Assembly (NCBI GenBank): GCA_028281235.1 | Contig: JANQKG010000031.1 | Location: 1 to 64,000 of the forward strand | DNA length: 64,000 nucleotides | Origin: Afifellaceae bacterium | GTDB lineage: Bacteria; Pseudomonadota; Alphaproteobacteria; Rhizobiales; Afifellaceae | Reading direction: 5' to 3' | Part shown: one piece after another, positions 55,201 to 64,000 of the stretch | How the letters are laid out: the number at the start of each line of letters is the position of its first letter | Numbering within the stretch: position 1 is the first letter of the stretch | Position numbers and translations under genes: made by a program | The notes under the pieces: generated by a model | What the model was told of the DNA's origin: nothing | The model's input: only the letters and a program-made list of their open reading frames with translations | Database searches by the model: none

Positions 55201-58200
55201 ATGAACAAGAGCAAGCCGCCTAACCACAAGCCGCAAGACGGCGATTCTCCGTCCGGCCGCGTCACGCCGATGATGGAGCAATATATCGAAATCCGCGCGG
55301 CCAATCCCGATTGCCTGCTCTTCTACCGCATGGGCGACTTTTACGAGCTGTTCTTCGGCGATGCGATCACCGCATCGCGCACGCTGGGCATCGCGCTGAC
55401 CAAACGCGGCAAGCATTTGGGTGAGGACATCCCCATGTGTGGCGTGCCGGTGCACGCAGCCGACGATTATCTGCAGAAGCTGATCGCCGCCGGCCACCGT
55501 GTCGCTGTCTGCGAGCAGACGGAGGACCCAAAGGACGCCAGAAAACGCGGCTCCAAGGCGGTTGTCCGCCGTGCGGTGACACGTCTGGTGACGCCGGGCA
55601 CGATCACCGAGGATCGGCTTCTGGAATCCGGCCGCCACAATTATCTGGCGGCGCTGACGCGGATCGCCGGCAGCGACGGCGCCGATTGTCACGCGCTCGC
55701 CTGGACCGACATTTCAACGGGGACGTTCCGCATGGCGGAATGCGGACCCGGCGGCCTGGGGCCCCTCCTGGCGCGCATTGAGCCGCGTGAAGTGCTGGTC
55801 GCCGAAAGGCTCGCTGAAGACGATCTGATCGTAAGCGCTCTCAGCATGGTCGACGCGGCGCTGACGCCGCTTCCCGCATCGTTCTTCGATGCCGGCGAGG
55901 CGGAGGCGCGCCTGGCAGGCCTCTTCGGCGTCAAGACGATGGATTCGTTCGGCAGCTTCTCCCGCGCGGAGCTTTCCGCAGGTGCCGCGCTCATCGCCTA
56001 TATCGACAAGACGCAGATCACAAAGCGCCCGCCGATTGAGCCGCCGCGGCGGCAAAGCGATGCCGACGGCATGCGCATCGACAGCGCGACACGCGGCAAT
56101 CTTGAGCTCTTCCGCACGCTTTCCGGCGCCCGACAGGGAAGCCTGATCGCCACCATCGACCGGACGCGTACGGCCGCCGGCTCGCGCCTCCTCACCGAAC
56201 GCCTGGCGAGCCCGCTGACGGACCCAACGAAAATCTCCGAGCGGCTGGACCTCGTCGAGTATTTCGTGGACCGCGCCGCGCTTCGCGCGGAAATTCGCTC
56301 CGTCCTCTCCACCGTGCCCGACATGCTGCGCGCCCTGGCGCGACTTGGGCTGGAGCGCGGCGGACCGCGCGACCTCGACATGATCCGCGCCGGCGCAGAC
56401 GCATCGCGCAGCATCTGCCGGACGCTCCGTGACCACGATGATGGGGCGGCGCCTGCGACCGACGGCATGTCAAAGCCCCGCCCATTGCCGACAGATACGC
56501 TCGCCGCCCGCCTGAACGACGTTCCGCCAACCCTCGAAGAGACCCTCAGCGCAGCGCTCGCCGATTCGCTGCCGCTTCTGAAGCGCGACGGCGGCTTCGT
56601 GCGGGGCGGCTACCATGCGGGGCTCGATGAGGCGCGTGCGCTTCGCGACGAAAGCCGCCAGGTGATCGCCGGCCTGCAGGCGCGCTACGCCGAAGAAACC
56701 GGCATTCGCTCACTCAAGGTGCGGCACAACAATGTGCTCGGCTATTTCGTCGAGGTGACGGCGGCGCAGGCGCCGAGCCTTAAGACGGACGGCCGCGAGG
56801 CGACGTTCATCCACCGCCAGACCATGGCCAACGCCATGCGCTTCACGACATCTGAGTTGGGCGAACTGGAGCAGCGGATTGCCAGCGCCGCCGACCGTGC
56901 GCTCGCGATCGAGCTGGAAATCTTCGACGAGCTGGTGCTGAAGGTTGCGGACGAAGAGGCCGCCATACGCGCCGCTGCAGAGGCGCTCGCCGCGCTCGAT
57001 GTTGCGACAGCGCTTGCTGAGTTGGCGGTGGCGGAGCGCTACGTGCGGCCGAAGGTAGACGGCAGCCTGGCGTTTGATGTGAAGGGCGGGCGGCATCCTG
57101 TCGTCGAATTGGCGTTGAAGAGCGAAGGCGAGAGCTTCGTCGGCAACGATTGCGGCCTCGGGCCGAGCGACTCCGACAGCCGAAGGTCAGGAGAGAGGGA
57201 CAGAATGGCCACGGCAGCCGCCCCTCCTCTCCCCAATGGGGAGAGGTCGGATCGCGACAGCGATCCGGGTGAGGGGGACTTTCTGAACGCCCAGCCCCCT
57301 CACCCGGCTGCTGCGCAGCCACCCTCTCCCGACCGAAGTCGGGTGTTCCCGACTTCGGCACCAACGAGTAGCAACCCGGAAACATCCGGGTTGCGGGGAG
57401 AGGGAAGCAGCCGTGCCGGCTTCGATGTCCGAAACGGAATCGCGAGGCGGGGAACGATTTTAAACGACGCAGGCCGCATCTGGCTGCTCACCGGGCCGAA
57501 CATGGCCGGCAAGTCGACGTTTTTGCGCCAGAACGCGCTGATCGCCATCCTCGCGCAGGCCGGCGCCTTTGTGCCGGCACGCTCTGCGCATATCGGCGTG
57601 GTCGACGCCTTGTTCTCACGCGTCGGCGCCGCCGACGATCTGGCGCGCGGCCGCTCCACCTTCATGGTGGAGATGGTGGAGACCGCCGCGATCCTCAATC
57701 AGGCCGGCCCGCGATCGCTGGTGATCCTCGATGAGATCGGTCGCGGCACCGCGACCTTTGACGGCCTCTCCATCGCCTGGGCGGTGATTGAGCATCTGCA
57801 CGAATCAAACCGCGCACGCGCCCTGTTCGCCACGCATTACCATGAGCTGACCGCGCTGGCGTCACGATTGCCGCGGCTCGTCAACGCCACGATGAAAGTG
57901 AAAGAGTGGAAAGGCGACGTGGTGTTCCTCCACGAGGTCGCTCCCGGTGCCGCCGATCGCTCCTATGGCATACAGGTGGCGAAGCTCGCCGGCCTGCCCG
58001 GCGCTGTGACAGGCCGCGCCAAGACGGTGCTCGATATGCTGGAGAAGGGCGAGCGCGGGCGGCCCGTGCCGATCGTTGACGATCTGCCGCTCTTCTCCGT
58101 CACCAAACGCGAAGCCGATGAGGCAAGGGAGCACCCGGCGCTGATGGCGCTTGCGGCGATGAACCCCGATGACATGTCGCCCAAGGAGGCGCTGGAGCGG

Positions 58201-58242
58201 CTCTATGAACTCAAGCGCTTGGAGAAAAAGGACGACGAATAA
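55201..58242 (+). CDS. mutS: DNA mismatch repair protein MutS with in-frame palindromic insertion
   Basis: Mismatch recognition ATPase of methyl-independent or MutL-dependent repair. The mismatch-reading motif is GDFYELF (Phe47, Glu49). The ATPase domain has Walker [10 protein letters not shown] (765-773), the STFMVEM signature, Walker [12 protein letters not shown] and ATHYHEL. It is 1013 residues, about 100 more than usual. Between RHPVVE (about 640) and Walker A there is a ~90-residue low-complexity insert (about 655-745, rich in Ser, Pro, Arg, Gly) encoded by a block of stacked DNA palindromes. The reading frame is kept throughout. All catalytic motifs are otherwise present, so activity is possible but the insert sits beside the nucleotide site. 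Confidence 0.95.
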   Translation: MNKSKPPNHKPQDGDSPSGRVTPMMEQYIEIRAANPDCLLFYRMGDFYELFFGDAITASRTLGIALTKRGKHLGEDIPMCGVPVHAADDYLQKLIAAGHRVAVCEQTEDPKDARKRGSKAVVRRAVTRLVTPGTITEDRLLESGRHNYLAALTRIAGSDGADCHALAWTDISTGTFRMAECGPGGLGPLLARIEPREVLVAERLAEDDLIVSALSMVDAALTPLPASFFDAGEAEARLAGLFGVKTMDSFGSFSRAELSAGAALIAYIDKTQITKRPPIEPPRRQSDADGMRIDSATRGNLELFRTLSGARQGSLIATIDRTRTAAGSRLLTERLASPLTDPTKISERLDLVEYFVDRAALRAEIRSVLSTVPDMLRALARLGLERGGPRDLDMIRAGADASRSICRTLRDHDDGAAPATDGMSKPRPLPTDTLAARLNDVPPTLEETLSAALADSLPLLKRDGGFVRGGYHAGLDEARALRDESRQVIAGLQARYAEETGIRSLKVRHNNVLGYFVEVTAAQAPSLKTDGREATFIHRQTMANAMRFTTSELGELEQRIASAADRALAIELEIFDELVLKVADEEAAIRAAAEALAALDVATALAELAVAERYVRPKVDGSLAFDVKGGRHPVVELALKSEGESFVGNDCGLGPSDSDSRRSGERDRMATAAAPPLPNGERSDRDSDPGEGDFLNAQPPHPAAAQPPSPDRSRVFPTSAPTSSNPETSGLRGEGSSRAGFDVRNGIARRGTILNDAGRIWLLTGPNMAGKSTFLRQNALIAILAQAGAFVPARSAHIGVVDALFSRVGAADDLARGRSTFMVEMVETAAILNQAGPRSLVILDEIGRGTATFDGLSIAWAVIEHLHESNRARALFATHYHELTALASRLPRLVNATMKVKEWKGDVVFLHEVAPGAADRSYGIQVAKLAGLPGAVTGRAKTVLDMLEKGERGRPVPIVDDLPLFSVTKREADEAREHPALMALAAMNPDDMSPKEALERLYELKRLEKKDDE
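57226..57404. repeat. Block of stacked palindromes inserted in the mutS coding sequence
   Basis: Six perfect hairpins lie end to end in 180 bases: CCTCTCCCC/GGGGAGAGG (57226), CGGATCGC/GCGATCCG (57248), an 11-base stem GGGTGAGGGGG/CCCCCTCACCC (57267/57295), GGCTGC/GCAGCC (57306), an 11-base stem CCGAAGTCGGG/CCCGACTTCGG (57333/57348) and GCAACCCGG/CCGGGTTGC (57371/57386). CCCTCTCCC (57322) and GGGAGAGGG (57396) also pair around the last two. This is intergenic-repeat DNA by look, yet it is translated as part of MutS. Flanking non-conserved codons extend to about 57160 and 57450. Confidence 0.9.
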
Positions 58243-58366
58243 CGAGCGAGCCCGTGCCGCCGACCACCTCGCTTCTACGTGATCGGCCGCGCTGATCCAC
58301 TGGCACGCTCCCCGCGTAACAGCAGCTGAATACAACGCGCCTCCTGCGAACTGAGCTCCAACCCCA

Positions 58367-58744
58367 ATGCCCCTGCTCACCATCGTCCCAGTCTACGCCG
58401 CGGCTCTCGCTCTCATGTATGTCGCGCTGTCGGCCGTGGTCATTCGCACCCGGCGTCACGCCGGCGTCGCGCTTGGCTTCGGCAGCGACGAGACATTGCA
58501 GCGGCGCATTCGCATGCACGAAAATTTCGCCGAATACGTGCCGCTGACACTCCTATTGCTCGCTCTGGCCGAGTTAGGGGGAGCCACACCCGTCAGCCTC
58601 CACATCCTCGGCGTCACGCTTATTGCCGGGCGTTTGCTGCATGCCTGGGGCATTTCGCAGGCCGCCGGCCACCTGCGCGTCGCGGGAATGGCGGCGACTC
58701 TGACGGCGCTAAGCCTGACCGCACTCCTTCTTCTGGTCAGGTGA
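58367..58744 (+). CDS. MAPEG family membrane protein
   Basis: Small integral membrane protein (125 residues, four helices) of the MAPEG family, whose eukaryotic members are glutathione-dependent. Signature elements are RRHAGVALGFGSDETLQRRIRMHENFAEYVPL and GRLLHAWGISQAAGH. The HENFAEY motif carries the usual His-Glu-Asn. Bacterial members are mostly uncharacterised. It starts 124 bases after mutS. Confidence 0.9.
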   Translation: MPLLTIVPVYAAALALMYVALSAVVIRTRRHAGVALGFGSDETLQRRIRMHENFAEYVPLTLLLLALAELGGATPVSLHILGVTLIAGRLLHAWGISQAAGHLRVAGMAATLTALSLTALLLLVR

Positions 58745-58840
58745 ACACCAATGCGCTGCACGTCCCAGGTGTCTGGCATGTGACAATCGAAACGCGGTAG
58801 ACACGGAGGCGACCGATCCGAGGAGAGGAGAGCGACCGGC

Positions 58841-60034
58841 ATGTCGCAGCGGCCCCCCGACGTCACTTGCCCCAATTATGGCCCCGATGGTGACGGCCAT
58901 CACGACGACATCATGTACCCGTCGGCCATTCCTTTCGTGCTGGTGCACCTCGCGTGCTTCGCCGTGTTCTGGAGCGGCGTGACATGGCAGGCCGTCGCGC
59001 TTGGCATCGGCCTTTATTGGCTGCGCATCTTCGCCATCGGCGCCGGCTACCACCGCTACTTCTCACACCGCGCCTATTCCACAAGCCGCGCCTTCCAGTT
59101 CGTGCTGGCGGTCCTGTCGCAAAGCACGTCGCAGAAGAGTGTGCTGTGGTGGGCGGCCAAGCACCGCCACCACCACCTCCATTCCGACACGGAGCGCGAC
59201 GTGCACTCGCCGCGCCGCCACGGCTTCATCTACAGCCATCTCGGCTGGATCTTCTCGCGCCGTCACGACAAGGCCGACCTCAACAAGGTGGCCGATTTCG
59301 CGCGCTACCCGGAGCTGATGTGGCTGCATCGCTACGAGCAGGTTCCGGCCTTGGTCCTCGCCGTTCTGTGTTTTCTCATCGCCGGATGGCCGGGGCTCGT
59401 CGTCGGCTTTTTCTGGAGCACGGTGCTCGTCTATCACGGCACGTTCGCCATCAACTCACTGGCGCATGTGAGCGGTTCCAAGCGCTACGTCACCGGCGAT
59501 GATTCCTGCAACAATTGGCTTCTGGCGATCATCACGATGGGCGAAGGCTGGCACAACAACCACCACGCCTATCAAAGCAGCGTGCGCCAGGGCTTTCGCT
59601 GGTGGGAGTTTGACCCGACCTTCTACATTCTGCGGGCCCTTTCCTGGGTCGGCCTGGTCTGGGACTTGAAGACGCCGCCGGAAGCCGTGCTGCGCAACGA
59701 TCAGCGCCTCGGCTCGCGTGTCATCAACCGCGCAGCCGAAGACCTCGTCGCACATTTCAACTCCGAACGCATCGCCCAGGCGATCGCCACGGCGCTGCAT
59801 GCGGCGGAGCTGTCAGCCCTGCAGGAGAAGCTTACCCGCGCACGCAGCAGCGCAACGGACGTGCTGGCATCGTGGCATCTGCCGCATTTGCCGAGCCGCG
59901 AGGAGATTCTCACCGAAGCGCGCGCCATGTTCGCCAAGACCCGCTCGCTCGACGAGATCGTCGACCGCGCCTATGCGATGCTCCTGGCTTCGGTGAGCGC
60001 CAAGCTCGCCGCGCCGATCAAGCCGCAACCCTGA
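58841..60034 (+). CDS. Acyl-CoA/acyl-lipid delta-9-type fatty acid desaturase
   Basis: Di-iron membrane desaturase that puts a cis double bond into saturated acyl chains using O2. The three histidine boxes are HRYFSH (first), HRHHH (second) and GWHNNHH (third). Two hydrophobic regions lie between boxes, as in stearoyl-CoA desaturases. Beyond the normal core there is a C-terminal helical extension of ~100 residues (from about 290) of unclear role. It starts with a ribosome site GAGGAGAGG region upstream. It offers an aerobic route to unsaturated lipids alongside fabA/fabB. Confidence 0.93.
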   Translation: MSQRPPDVTCPNYGPDGDGHHDDIMYPSAIPFVLVHLACFAVFWSGVTWQAVALGIGLYWLRIFAIGAGYHRYFSHRAYSTSRAFQFVLAVLSQSTSQKSVLWWAAKHRHHHLHSDTERDVHSPRRHGFIYSHLGWIFSRRHDKADLNKVADFARYPELMWLHRYEQVPALVLAVLCFLIAGWPGLVVGFFWSTVLVYHGTFAINSLAHVSGSKRYVTGDDSCNNWLLAIITMGEGWHNNHHAYQSSVRQGFRWWEFDPTFYILRALSWVGLVWDLKTPPEAVLRNDQRLGSRVINRAAEDLVAHFNSERIAQAIATALHAAELSALQEKLTRARSSATDVLASWHLPHLPSREEILTEARAMFAKTRSLDEIVDRAYAMLLASVSAKLAAPIKPQP

Positions 60035-60187
60035 GAGGATGAATCGGCACAACCGGCAGAGGAATCGCGTGTCTTTCCTTGCAGTTAGCCGCTATCTGAC
60101 GGGCCGTCGAAGGGTCGCACATCGAGGGCGTGCATCCGCGCCCCGGCTCTGGTAAAGCACGCGACCCATGCGTTGGTTGGCATCGCA

Positions 60188-62128
60188 ATGGCCATGAACT
60201 CCACCGCCGCGGACGACGCGTCCAACGGCGGACCGAACGGTGCAAGCGAGGCCAAGCATCCTGGCCTCTACATGCTTGCGCTGGGCTCGCTCGGCGTCGT
60301 CTTCGGCGACATCGGCACAAGCCCGCTTTATGCGTTCCGCATCGCCGCCTCTACCGCGGTGGGCCCTGACGGCAATTATGACCGTGCCACCATCCTTGGC
60401 GTGCTGTCGCTCATTCTGTGGGCGCTGACGCTCATCGTCAGCATCAAATACGTCATGATCCTGATGCGCGCCGACAATAAGGGCGAAGGCGGCACGCTTT
60501 CGCTCATGGCGTTGGCGCAGCGCGCGGTGCGGCGGCGCGGCATGAACAAGGCCACGCGATGGATGACCGTCCTGGGCATGCTCGGCGCCGCCCTGTTCTA
60601 CGCCGATGCGACGATCACGCCGGCGATCTCCGTCCTGGCGGCGGTGGAAGGCATCACCGTTCGCGCGCCGCAATTCCAGCCGGCCGTCGTGCCGATCGCT
60701 TTGGTCATCCTTGTTGCGCTTTTTGCTTTCCAGCGCACCGGCACGCAGCGTGTGTCCGCCTTCTTCGGCCCGATCACGGCGCTGTGGTTCCTCGTCCTGG
60801 CGGTCGCCGGCATCGGCGGCATCGCGCACGATCCGACGGTGCTCTTCGCCATCAGCCCGCATTACGCCATCAACTTCCTGGCGACCCATAAGCTGATCGG
60901 CTTCATCACTTTGGGCGCGGTGTTTCTCGCCGTCACCGGCACGGAAGCGCTTTACGCCGACCTCGGCCATTTCGGCCGCCGCCCCATGTGGCTTGCCTGG
61001 TTCGCCGTCGTCTTCCCCTGCCTGATCATCAATTATCTCGGCCAGGCGGCGCTGGTGCTGAGCAATCCTGCGGCCGCGGAGAACCCGTTCTTCCTGCTCT
61101 TCCCCGAATGGGCGATCTTCCCGGTCGTGGCGCTGGCGACCTGTGCGACGGTGATCGCCAGCCAAGCGGTGATCACGGGCGCCTATTCGCTTGCCCGTCA
61201 GGCGATCCAGCTCGGCCTCCTGCCGCGCATGCGCATTCTTTTCACGTCGGAGACGACGACGGGCCAGATATACATCCCGCGCATCAACTGGCTGCTCTTC
61301 ACCGCCGTGGTCGTGCTGACGCTCCTGTTTGGAAGCTCCGCCAAGCTCGCCTTCGCCTACGGCATCGCCGTCAGCGCCGCCATGGTCGTCGATTCCATCC
61401 TCGCCTTCATCGTGCTGAGATATATGTGGCGCTGGCCGGTGGCGGCCTGTGCCGCCACGATCGGCCCGTTCCTCTTCATTGAGCTCAACTTCGTCGCCGC
61501 CAACAGCGTCAAGCTCGTCAGCGGCGGCTGGGTGCCGATCTTGCTCGCGGCCGTGTTGATGACCGCCATGCTCACCTGGCGGCGCGGCACCGCGATCCTG
61601 TCTGAAAAAGCCGTGCGGCAGGAGGTCTCCCTGGGCGATCTGGTGACCCGGCTCGACGCCAAGCCACCCAACCGCGTGCCCGGCACGGCGGTGTTTTTGA
61701 CCGGCGACCCGGACGGCGCCCCCACCGCCCTCCTCCACAATCTGAAGCACAACAAGATCATCCACGAGCGCAATGTCATCCTCACCATCCGAACGGAAGG
61801 CACGCCACGCGTCCCGCCCGACGATCGGGTGACCATCGAGGAGCTGTCGCCGACCTTCCAGCGCGTCGCCATGACCTACGGCTACATGGAATCGCCCAAT
61901 GTGCTGAAAGGCATCGCCCTGTGCCGCAAGCAGGGGCTCACCTTCGACATCATGTCGACATCGTTCTTCCTGTCGCGCCGCAGTCTGAAAGCCTCCATGC
62001 ATTCCGGCATGCCGATCTGGCAGGACAAGCTGTTCATTGCGCTTGCGAGCTCGGCCGATTCCGCCACCGATTATTTCCACATCCCGGCGGAGCGCGTCGT
62101 GGAGATCGGCGCGCAGATCACCATCTGA
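60188..62128 (+). CDS. kup: Kup-type potassium uptake protein
   Basis: Low-affinity K+/H+ symporter of the KUP/HAK family. 646 residues with about twelve membrane helices in the first ~440. The signature [16 protein letters not shown] is near residue 40, [16 protein letters not shown] follows, and the cytoplasmic C-terminal domain begins around 460. The ATG at 60188 is preferred over an upstream TTG at 60173. The start of a K+/H+ antiporter gene follows 107 bases downstream, on the same strand. Confidence 0.95.
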   Translation: MAMNSTAADDASNGGPNGASEAKHPGLYMLALGSLGVVFGDIGTSPLYAFRIAASTAVGPDGNYDRATILGVLSLILWALTLIVSIKYVMILMRADNKGEGGTLSLMALAQRAVRRRGMNKATRWMTVLGMLGAALFYADATITPAISVLAAVEGITVRAPQFQPAVVPIALVILVALFAFQRTGTQRVSAFFGPITALWFLVLAVAGIGGIAHDPTVLFAISPHYAINFLATHKLIGFITLGAVFLAVTGTEALYADLGHFGRRPMWLAWFAVVFPCLIINYLGQAALVLSNPAAAENPFFLLFPEWAIFPVVALATCATVIASQAVITGAYSLARQAIQLGLLPRMRILFTSETTTGQIYIPRINWLLFTAVVVLTLLFGSSAKLAFAYGIAVSAAMVVDSILAFIVLRYMWRWPVAACAATIGPFLFIELNFVAANSVKLVSGGWVPILLAAVLMTAMLTWRRGTAILSEKAVRQEVSLGDLVTRLDAKPPNRVPGTAVFLTGDPDGAPTALLHNLKHNKIIHERNVILTIRTEGTPRVPPDDRVTIEELSPTFQRVAMTYGYMESPNVLKGIALCRKQGLTFDIMSTSFFLSRRSLKASMHSGMPIWQDKLFIALASSADSATDYFHIPAERVVEIGAQITI

Positions 62129-62235
62129 GACCGGCCGGCTCGACAGATGCCTGCATGGCAGGTACGCGACGACGGTGCTGGACCGCATCTTGCATCAGCC
62201 CCTATTGAAGATCGGTCCTGACCGAAGGCGGCGGC

Positions 62236-64000
62236 ATGCTTGAGACGATGTATCTGACGATCTTGGTCGGCGCCGGCCTCGTGATGGCCGCGGTGTTCAC
62301 GACCTGGATCGCCTTTCGCGTCGGCGCGCCGATCCTCTTGATCTTCCTCGTCGTCGGCCTGGTGGCCGGCGTGGACGGGCTTGGATTGGCGTTCGCCAAT
62401 GCGCCGGCCGCCTATTTCCTCGGCTCAATCGCGCTCGCCATCATCCTGTTTGATTCCGGCTTCGGTACGAAGATCGCCGCTTTCCGGCAGGCGGCGCTGC
62501 CGGCCATTGTGCTGGCGACGCTTGGTGTGGTGCTGACCACCGCGCTTGTCGGCGTCGCCGCGCGCATCGTCTTCGGGCTTCCGTGGCTGCAATCCTTCCT
62601 GCTCGGCGCAATCGTCAGCTCCACCGACGCGGCGGCGGTCTTCTTTCTTCTGCGCGTCGGCGGCATTCATTTGCGCGACCGCGTGCGCGCGGTGCTGGAG
62701 GTGGAATCGGGCTGCAACGACCCGATGGCCATCTTCCTCACCGTGACGCTTCTGGAGCTGATCACCACGCACACGCCGGAGGCCGGGCTGACTGCGACCT
62801 TCGCCCTCGCCTTTGCTCAGCAAATGGGCCTAGGGTTTGTGCTGGGGCTCGCCGGCGGCTTTGTGATCGTCAGGCTGGTCAATCGCCTTGACTTGGAATC
62901 GGGGCTCTATCCCGTCGTCGTGCTGGCCGCTTCGCTGGTGCTCTTCGGCATTGCCGGCGCGATCGGCGCCAGCGGATTCCTCGCCGTCTATGTCGCCGGA
63001 CTGATCGCCGGCAACCGGCGGTTGCGCGAGGCGCTGACATTGCGCCGCTTCCAGGACGGCGCGACCTGGCTGGCGCAGATCGCCATGTTCGTCGTCTTCG
63101 GCCTCTTCGCCACGCCATCGGAGTTTCCGCAGATCGCGCTTCAAGGCGTCGCGCTGGCGATCTTTCTGATCTTCGTGGCGCGGCCCGTCGCGATCTGGCT
63201 GTCACTGGCGCTCTTCCGCTTCCAGCGCGAGGAGACGGCCTTCATCGCATGGGTCGGCCTGCGGGGCGCGGTATCGTTGCTGCTTGCCGTCCTGCCGCTG
63301 ATCGCATTGCTGCCGCGAGGCCAGGAAATCTTCAACGCCGCCTTCATCATCGTGCTTGCGTCGCTCCTCATTCAGGGCTGGACCATCCGCCCCATGGCGC
63401 GCCAGCTCGGTCTCATCATCCCGCCGACCATCGGGCCGGTGGACAAGGTGGAATTGGAGCTGCCCGGCACCGCCAATCACGAATTGGTGGTCTATCACGT
63501 CGTGCCCGACAGCCCCGTGGCGCGCGGCGAGCGCATTCCGCGCTGGGCGCGTCCCTCTCTGGTGATACGGCGCGGCCAATCGATGCGACCGCAATATGCC
63601 GGCCGCATCGAGTCCGACGATTACGTCTATCTGTTCGCCTCGCCGCGCAACATCCGGCTGCTCGATCGGCTGTTCGCCAGCCCTGCCAGCCTGGAGGAGG
63701 ACGACAAGGACTTCTTCGGCGAGTTCTATATCGACACCGACCACACGCTCGGCGAGCTCGCTGCCGCCTATGGCATCGCGCCGTTTGAAGACCCGTCAAC
63801 GCCGATCGGCACCTACATGCTGCGAAGGCTCGGCGGCCGCGCGGAGATCGGCGACCGCGTCCCGATCGGCCCGGTGGAGCTGATCGTGCGCGACACGACC
63901 GAAGACGGCGCCATCCTTGCCGCCGGGCTGGCAGTGGCCCCGGAGCCCCATCCGGTGACGCCCTGGCCGGTGCTCAGCAACGTCACCGACCTTGCGGCGA
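62236..64000 (+). CDS. K+/H+ antiporter, NhaP2/CvrA type, 3' end beyond the window
   Basis: Open from ATG 62236 to the window end without a stop (588 codons), so it is incomplete. The first ~390 residues form a CPA1-type Na+/H+ exchanger domain with about twelve helices (GAPILLIFLVVGLVAGVDGLG, SSTDAAAVFFLL with the exchange-type Asp, ESGCNDPMAIFLTVTLLE with the conserved ND). A TrkA-C-like domain follows (ELPGTANHELVVYHVVPDSPV), then a CorC/HlyC-type domain (IGDRVPIGPVELIVRDT). This domain order matches NhaP2/CvrA potassium/proton antiporters. It lies downstream of kup. Confidence 0.92.
   Translation, partial: MLETMYLTILVGAGLVMAAVFTTWIAFRVGAPILLIFLVVGLVAGVDGLGLAFANAPAAYFLGSIALAIILFDSGFGTKIAAFRQAALPAIVLATLGVVLTTALVGVAARIVFGLPWLQSFLLGAIVSSTDAAAVFFLLRVGGIHLRDRVRAVLEVESGCNDPMAIFLTVTLLELITTHTPEAGLTATFALAFAQQMGLGFVLGLAGGFVIVRLVNRLDLESGLYPVVVLAASLVLFGIAGAIGASGFLAVYVAGLIAGNRRLREALTLRRFQDGATWLAQIAMFVVFGLFATPSEFPQIALQGVALAIFLIFVARPVAIWLSLALFRFQREETAFIAWVGLRGAVSLLLAVLPLIALLPRGQEIFNAAFIIVLASLLIQGWTIRPMARQLGLIIPPTIGPVDKVELELPGTANHELVVYHVVPDSPVARGERIPRWARPSLVIRRGQSMRPQYAGRIESDDYVYLFASPRNIRLLDRLFASPASLEEDDKDFFGEFYIDTDHTLGELAAAYGIAPFEDPSTPIGTYMLRRLGGRAEIGDRVPIGPVELIVRDTTEDGAILAAGLAVAPEPHPVTPWPVLSNVTDLAA

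Noticed and set aside
1-64000. tRNA and rRNA genes
   Set aside because: None of the gaps showed a tRNA cloverleaf with a T-arm GTTCRA pattern, or rRNA sequence. A tRNA-fMet upstream of rimP, common in some bacteria, is not seen here.

Overview
The window is a G+C-rich chromosome segment from an alphaproteobacterium, most likely of the order Hyphomicrobiales (Rhizobiales). The evidence is gene content and order: maeB as a malic enzyme/phosphotransacetylase fusion, an irr gene divergent from fabA-fabB-fabI, a hisB-DUF2628-hisH-hisA-hisF-hisE-coaA cluster, hslV/hslU with an acetyltransferase between them, DUF2852 and DUF1330 proteins, and many palindromic intergenic repeats of rhizobial type. 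The genus cannot be fixed from sequence alone. Nearly all of the window is chromosomal housekeeping DNA. Accessory DNA is limited to an IS3-family end beside a broken gene (1-861), a BrnT-type toxin-antitoxin pair (14878-15520) and perhaps a TPR/small membrane protein pair (31778-33925).

Layout. 1-861: IS3 transposase fragment and the frameshifted tail of a membrane protein gene. 883-8016: maeB, an ABC-2 exporter, an intracellular PHB depolymerase with an extra C-terminal helix-hairpin-helix-like domain, DUF2852, and a YgjP-like metallopeptidase. 8114-16753: a class A penicillin-binding protein, an acyltransferase, polA, the toxin-antitoxin pair, and DoxX and EI24 membrane proteins. 17076-24813: adenosine kinase, a PhyH dioxygenase, a membrane adenylate cyclase, the hslV...hslU operon and an unassigned P-loop protein. 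24954-31753: histidine genes followed by coaA, pyrF, DUF1330 and a MoeB-like protein. 31778-38860: the TPR protein and small membrane partner, a hydroxyacid dehydrogenase, an SH3 protein, irr and fabA-fabB-fabI. 39012-42966: two tandem GGDEF-EAL proteins. 43044-52696: the translation/transcription block rimP-nusA-ylxR-infB-rbfA-truB-rpsO-pnp, read on the minus strand from a promoter with a terminator-like leader. 52803-54969: sppA, ihfB, lapA and a probable lipoprotein. 55201-64000: mutS, MAPEG, a fatty-acid desaturase, kup and a truncated K+/H+ antiporter.

How the genes fit together. The unsaturated fatty acid branch (fabA, fabB), its enoyl reductase (fabI) and a delta-9-type desaturase give two routes to unsaturated lipids. 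PhaZ and MaeB link carbon storage to the acetyl-CoA/malate node. Kup and the NhaP2/CvrA-type antiporter form a K+ uptake/efflux pair.

Most unusual points: (i) mutS carries an in-frame, stop-free block of stacked palindromes just before its Walker A motif; (ii) PolA has lost three of the canonical 3'-5' exonuclease carboxylates; (iii) the two tandem GGDEF-EAL proteins have decayed in complementary ways; (iv) the PHB depolymerase is fused to a helix-hairpin-helix-like domain; (v) a small membrane protein and a secreted TPR protein share a GGVAIGGDV motif; (vi) the rimP-nusA leader contains an intrinsic terminator with a plausible antiterminator. No tRNA, rRNA or CRISPR array was seen.
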